From a virus, in IMG/VR virus record IMGVR_UViG_3300034119_000848, positions 1-20,148 of that record: a stretch of DNA of 20,148 bases, one strand, 5' to 3'. Under the pieces are notes generated by a model. That model saw only the letters and a program-made list of their open reading frames with translations. It did no database searches and was not told where the DNA came from. Positions 17,428-20,148 of the stretch are shown here, one piece after another. Every line of letters begins with the position of its first letter. The first letter of the stretch is position 1. A program made the translations under genes and the position numbers.

Positions 17428-17523
17428 TTATTTAATTCTTATTCGATTTGATTTATCTATTCCTCTATTTCTCTGATATAAAGTAATTTTATATGTATAA
17501 ATTCTCGGATTTAATTTAGTCAT
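17428..17523 (-). CDS. Possible small basic protein, 31 aa
   Basis: ATG 17523 opens a frame beginning MTKLNPRIYTYKITLYQRNR and ending NRIRIK. It lies between a late promoter and a terminator, which is the main support. The predicted transcript starts at G17543, 20 bases before the ATG. No Shine-Dalgarno is seen in that leader, which consists of inverted-repeat arm plus AATATAA. The unit could instead be a non-coding RNA. Confidence 0.4.
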   Translation of the reverse strand: MTKLNPRIYTYKITLYQRNRGIDKSNRIRIK

Positions 17524-17548
17524 TTATATTCTGTTAGTACGACATTAA

Positions 17549-17556
17549 TATTTATA
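17549..17556 (-). promoter_or_regulatory. T4-type late promoter TATAAATA
   Basis: A perfect octamer on the minus strand, overlapping the U-tract of the nrdB terminator. The predicted start is G17543, the second base of the inverted-repeat arm. Confidence 0.75.
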
Positions 17557-17581
17557 AAAAAAGGTGCTCATATGAGCACCT
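17557..17581 (-). terminator. Strong Rho-independent terminator after nrdB
   Basis: AGGTGCTCA and TGAGCACCT pair perfectly (17562-17581), followed on the minus strand by seven T residues. It would end nrdB transcripts or the candidate small RNA. Confidence 0.85.
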
Positions 17582-17616
17582 AATCCTGTCTGTGGAGTAT
17601 TGTCGTACTAACAGAC
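17557..17616 (-). ncRNA. Candidate phage small RNA 3
   Basis: CTAAATA at 17628-17622 predicts a start near 17616. The 60-nt RNA would have a stem GUCUGU (17616-17611) with ACAGAC (17593-17588). Its 17-nt loop holds UAGUACGACA, the complement of the start of the next late mRNA. A perfect 9-bp terminator hairpin and a run of seven U follow. This is the clearest of the three copies. Whether it is a separate transcript is not known from sequence alone. Confidence 0.5.
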
Positions 17617-17621
17617 TAATA

Positions 17622-17628
17622 TATTTAG
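17622..17628 (-). promoter_or_regulatory. CTAAATA box directly after the nrdB stop
   Basis: CTAAATA on the minus strand follows the nrdB TGA immediately and lies six bases before the arm base at 17615-17616, the same gap as at 734-740. Confidence 0.45.
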
Positions 17629-18777
17629 TCAAAGTTTGAAGTTGGCGAAACTATCTGGTTTAATGTCCTGATTAAGACCCCCTACTAGATAAGAAGTAAT
17701 CTGAACCTCTTGAGGTGCAACCTGCACCCCCTTTGAACTGAGCCAGTTATCCGTCCATGGAAGAGGATTATTATTGGCCGGAATATCATAAAGAGGTTTA
17801 AAACCAATAGCCTTCATACGTCTATTACAAACCCACTCAACATATTGACAAAGAAGAGCGGAGTTTAACCCTATAAGTGAGCCGTCTTTAAAAATATATT
17901 CGGCCCATCTTTTTTCTTGATTAACTGCTTCTTCAAATGTCTTATAAACCCATTGCTCTTCTTCTTTTGCAATTTTAATCATATCAGGATCGTCGCCTGA
18001 TTTCCATTTTGAAAGAATATTTTGAGTTATATTTAAATGAACGGCTTCATCGCGGCTAATTAGCGAAATAATCTTCGCACTTCCTTCCATTAACTTCAGC
18101 TCACCAAAGGCAAAAGAACAAGCAAAGGAAACATAAAAGCGAATTCCTTCTAGGATATTCACTGCCATTATGGCTCGATAAAGTTTTCTCTTTACCTCAT
18201 AAAGCTCATTTTTACCTAAATCTACACCCTCATTATTAAATTGCCAAAGATTTGAAGAAGAGTATTGTTGAGCATGTTGAATATATTCATCGTAATTATC
18301 AGTAATACTCTTGGCTCTCTCTAAAATTCTCTCATCTCCAATAATAGTATCAAATATTTCAGATGGGTTAGCATAGATATTTTTTATAATATAAGTATAT
18401 GATCGACTATGGATCATTTCCATGAATCCCCAGGCTTCTATACATGATTCAAGTTCTGGTAAAGAACAATATGGCAGAAAAGCAATTGAAGTTCCTCGAC
18501 CCTGAACAGAATCAAGCATAATCTGATACTTTAAATTAGAAGTATAAATGTGTTTTTGCTCTGAGCGAAGAGTCTGATAATCTGCCCTATCTTTTTGAAG
18601 ATTTATTTCTTCTGGACGCCAGAAGAAACTGAGCTGCTGTTGTGTGAGTTTTTCAAAAATTGGGTATTTATACTCATCATATCGTTGGATCCCCAATGGA
18701 GCACTAAAAAACATTTTTTGCTTTTTAGTGTTAATTTCTTCTGTATTAAAAACTGTCATTCCTTTTACTTTAGACAT
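17629..18777 (-). CDS. nrdB: Ribonucleotide reductase class Ia, beta subunit
   Basis: The protein is 382 aa, the normal length. It holds the diiron-tyrosyl radical that NrdA needs to reduce ribonucleoside diphosphates. All metal ligands are present: Asp89 (LDSVQGR), Glu120 and His123 (MEMIHSRSY), Glu210 (ILEGIRFY), Glu244 and His247 (SRDEAVHL). The radical tyrosine is Tyr127. The C-terminus (DIKPDSFANFKL) fits the peptide that docks on NrdA. ATG 18777 is 12 bases after the nrdA stop, with TAGGA upstream, so the two genes form one operon. A strong terminator follows. Confidence 0.96.
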   Translation of the reverse strand: MSKVKGMTVFNTEEINTKKQKMFFSAPLGIQRYDEYKYPIFEKLTQQQLSFFWRPEEINLQKDRADYQTLRSEQKHIYTSNLKYQIMLDSVQGRGTSIAFLPYCSLPELESCIEAWGFMEMIHSRSYTYIIKNIYANPSEIFDTIIGDERILERAKSITDNYDEYIQHAQQYSSSNLWQFNNEGVDLGKNELYEVKRKLYRAIMAVNILEGIRFYVSFACSFAFGELKLMEGSAKIISLISRDEAVHLNITQNILSKWKSGDDPDMIKIAKEEEQWVYKTFEEAVNQEKRWAEYIFKDGSLIGLNSALLCQYVEWVCNRRMKAIGFKPLYDIPANNNPLPWTDNWLSSKGVQVAPQEVQITSYLVGGLNQDIKPDSFANFKL

Positions 18778-18789
18778 AAATTTCCTAGA

Positions 18790-20148
18790 TTAAACGTTAC
18801 ATGCGATACATTCTTCTTCTGATGATAAGATTTCGGAAATTAAATCATTATTTTTAATTTCTTCGGCAGAAACATCATCAGTTTTGCCGTCATATGTGTT
18901 ATGATAATATGCAGTCTTTGCACCATATTTGTATAGTGAAAGAACGTCATTGACTATAACACTGATTGGCACTTCATTATTTGGATAATTCTGGGGATTA
19001 TAGCTACCATTTACACTAATTCCCTGGTCAAAGAACTTTTGCATAACAGAAACACAATTAATATATCCTTCATTTGAAGGCATTTCCCAGAGAAGTGTAT
19101 AATTGTTTTTTAGTTTATTATACTGAGGTACAATTTGTTTGAGAGTTCCCTTCTTAGATTGTTTAATGGAAAGATAATCCCTAGGTGGTTCTACCCCATT
19201 TGTTGCATTACACGAAACAGACGAACTCTCCGTTGGGGGTTGAGCCGAGAGTGTAGTATGGCGAAGACCATGTTCTAAAATATCCTGACGAAGTTGTTCC
19301 CAGTCATGAGTGTATTCTACATTACAAATTTCATCAACTTCTTTCTTATAAGTATCAATTGGGAGAATACCATCAGAATACTTAGTGTGTCTAAAGTTGT
19401 CGCACGCCCCCTTTTCTTTTGATAGATTATTGGATGATTTTAGAAGATAATACTGGAAACTCTCGGTTAGTTTATGAACAGCTTCCCATGCACCAGGATC
19501 AGAATATTTAAACCCTAGTTTAGCAAGATAATGAGCTAGGCCAATATAACCAATACCCAGAGAACGACTAGCCTTGGTTGTTAGTTCGGCAGCCTTAACA
19601 GGATATTGTTGGTGATCAATTAGTTCATCTAAAAATCTAACAGAAAGATCACAATATTCCTCAAGTTCTTTATCAGACTTAATTGTACCTACATTAACAC
19701 AAGAGAGAATACACAGAGCAATAGAGCCGTTTACATCATCAATATGTTGAATGGGAGTAGTTTTGAGTAGAATCTCCATGCAATTAGAAACAAGAACCCC
19801 ATTTGCAAAGAAATTATGAGTTCCTTCTACAGTAATATCATAAACAGGAATTTCTTCCTCAAGATATTCGGTTGAAACAACTTTTAGAGATTCATTCAAT
19901 TTTGGTGAAACTAATTCATCATAAGCAGTCAGATCCTTGGCCATAACATAGCTTCGATTTTTGGTATAAACCTTATGATCTGGGGTAACAACGATTTCGA
20001 CATTATTACTGAGCCTAAGTTTCATTACCTGGGCTTTTGGTAAAGTTTCGGCAAATGCAGTAATAGATTGGGTTACATTCGTTCTAGTATTAAGGTCGTA
20101 AGAAAGAACTCTCAGATTCCCATACTCTGGATTGTTAATAAAATCATT
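18790..20148 (-). CDS. nrdA: Ribonucleotide reductase class Ia, alpha subunit, C-terminal part with intein end (5' end outside the window)
   Basis: The frame is open from the right edge. Up to Asn at 19785-19783 it is the C-terminal part of an intein. The catalytic extein then resumes with CMEILLKTTPIQHI. It continues with LCILSCVNVG, SLGIGYIGLAHYLAKLGF, GILPI(D)TYKKEVDEI, TLSAQPPTESSSVSCNATNGVEPPR and QKFFDQGISVNGSYNP, ending EEECIACNV with the usual C-terminal Cys pair CIAC. The extein aligns with E. coli NrdA from Cys462 onward. The enzyme reduces NDPs to dNDPs together with NrdB, whose gene follows at once. Confidence 0.95.
   Translation of the reverse strand, partial: NDFINNPEYGNLRVLSYDLNTRTNVTQSITAFAETLPKAQVMKLRLSNNVEIVVTPDHKVYTKNRSYVMAKDLTAYDELVSPKLNESLKVVSTEYLEEEIPVYDITVEGTHNFFANGVLVSNCMEILLKTTPIQHIDDVNGSIALCILSCVNVGTIKSDKELEEYCDLSVRFLDELIDHQQYPVKAAELTTKASRSLGIGYIGLAHYLAKLGFKYSDPGAWEAVHKLTESFQYYLLKSSNNLSKEKGACDNFRHTKYSDGILPIDTYKKEVDEICNVEYTHDWEQLRQDILEHGLRHTTLSAQPPTESSSVSCNATNGVEPPRDYLSIKQSKKGTLKQIVPQYNKLKNNYTLLWEMPSNEGYINCVSVMQKFFDQGISVNGSYNPQNYPNNEVPISVIVNDVLSLYKYGAKTAYYHNTYDGKTDDVSAEEIKNNDLISEILSSEEECIACNV
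19783..20148 (-). mobile_element. C-terminal part of an intein in NrdA
   Basis: Block B is EIVVTPDHKVYT and blocks F/G are VYDITVEGTHNFFANGVLVSN, followed by Cys as the +1 residue. Only about 40 residues lie between blocks B and F, with no LAGLIDADG helix, so this looks like a mini-intein without endonuclease. The first residue and block A lie outside the window. The penultimate residue is Ser, not His. The +1 Cys is the one equivalent to redox-active Cys462 of E. coli NrdA. Confidence 0.92.

Larger units (their letters stand above)
17530..17615. repeat. Inverted repeat enclosing a terminator and a late promoter (cassette 3)
   Basis: TCTGTTAGTACGACA (17530-17544) and TGTCGTACTAACAGA (17601-17615) are perfect 15-bp inverted copies. 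The downstream arm begins four bases after TATAAATA, as in cassettes 1 and 2. Confidence 0.9.

Noticed and set aside
1-20148. CRISPR arrays, insertion sequences, rRNA genes, attachment sites
   Set aside because: No regularly spaced direct repeats, transposase genes, rRNA sequence or integrase/att arrangement were seen. The mobile elements are inteins, a group I intron and homing endonuclease genes.

Overview
The window looks like a stretch of a T4-like myovirus (cyanomyovirus) genome. It is AT-rich and densely packed. Almost every gene is on the minus strand, with many 1-14 nt overlaps. Late-promoter octamers of the TATAAATA type recur. The host inference (a cyanobacterium) rests mainly on a group I intron in a tRNA gene, whose core closely matches my recollection of the cyanobacterial tRNA-Leu(UAA) intron, and on the style of the lysis and small hypothetical proteins. 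No database search was possible.

Layout, in window coordinates. 1-1757: small ORFs, a tRNA-Arg(UCU) split by a 219-nt group I intron, and a tRNA-Pro(UGG) carrying a 39-nt insertion in its anticodon stem. 1757-3391: a DUF2828 protein (helical repeats plus vWA, architecture like Ro60) with a structured leader. Three copies of a 48-50 nt hairpin lie in this first region. 3476-6851: small early-type genes, including three tandem paralogues, a small HExxH metallopeptidase and a zinc-ribbon protein. 6891-11156: an NAD cassette (NMN adenylyltransferase/Nudix, macro domain, small coiled-coil protein, nicotinamide phosphoribosyltransferase with a 312-aa intein). 11256-12449: a deaminase-like protein, small ORFs and an HNH endonuclease. 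12513-15978: two plus-strand small genes, a BppU-like protein, a GH24 lysozyme, a GIY-YIG endonuclease, a C39-like peptidase and a plus-strand GIY-YIG protein. 15938-20148: a small protein, a large basic Ala/Lys-rich protein with acidic ends, then nrdB and the 3' part of nrdA, which contains the C-terminal end of an intein.

How the parts work together. NadV and NadM make NAD+ from nicotinamide in two steps, and the macro domain would act on ADP-ribose derivatives. This is the NARP2-type NAD+ reconstitution route that phages use against NAD-depleting defences. NrdA/NrdB and the deaminase-like protein supply deoxynucleotides. The lysozyme and C39-like protein form a cell-wall-degrading pair that seems to share an N-terminal module. 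Homing elements are common: two inteins, a group I intron, one HNH and two GIY-YIG genes.

The most unusual signal is regulatory. At three places (642-740, 14700-14803, 17530-17628) the same architecture appears with unrelated sequence. In minus-strand order it is: a late-promoter-like octamer, a stem-loop, a terminator hairpin, then TATAAATA, then the predicted mRNA start. The loop of the first stem-loop contains the exact complement of the start of that downstream mRNA. Each would yield a 55-60 nt terminated small RNA able to pair with the 5' end of the next late mRNA. A second repeated signal is a 48-50 nt hairpin family with compensatory stem changes that flanks the tRNA-Pro and also sits in the DUF2828 leader.
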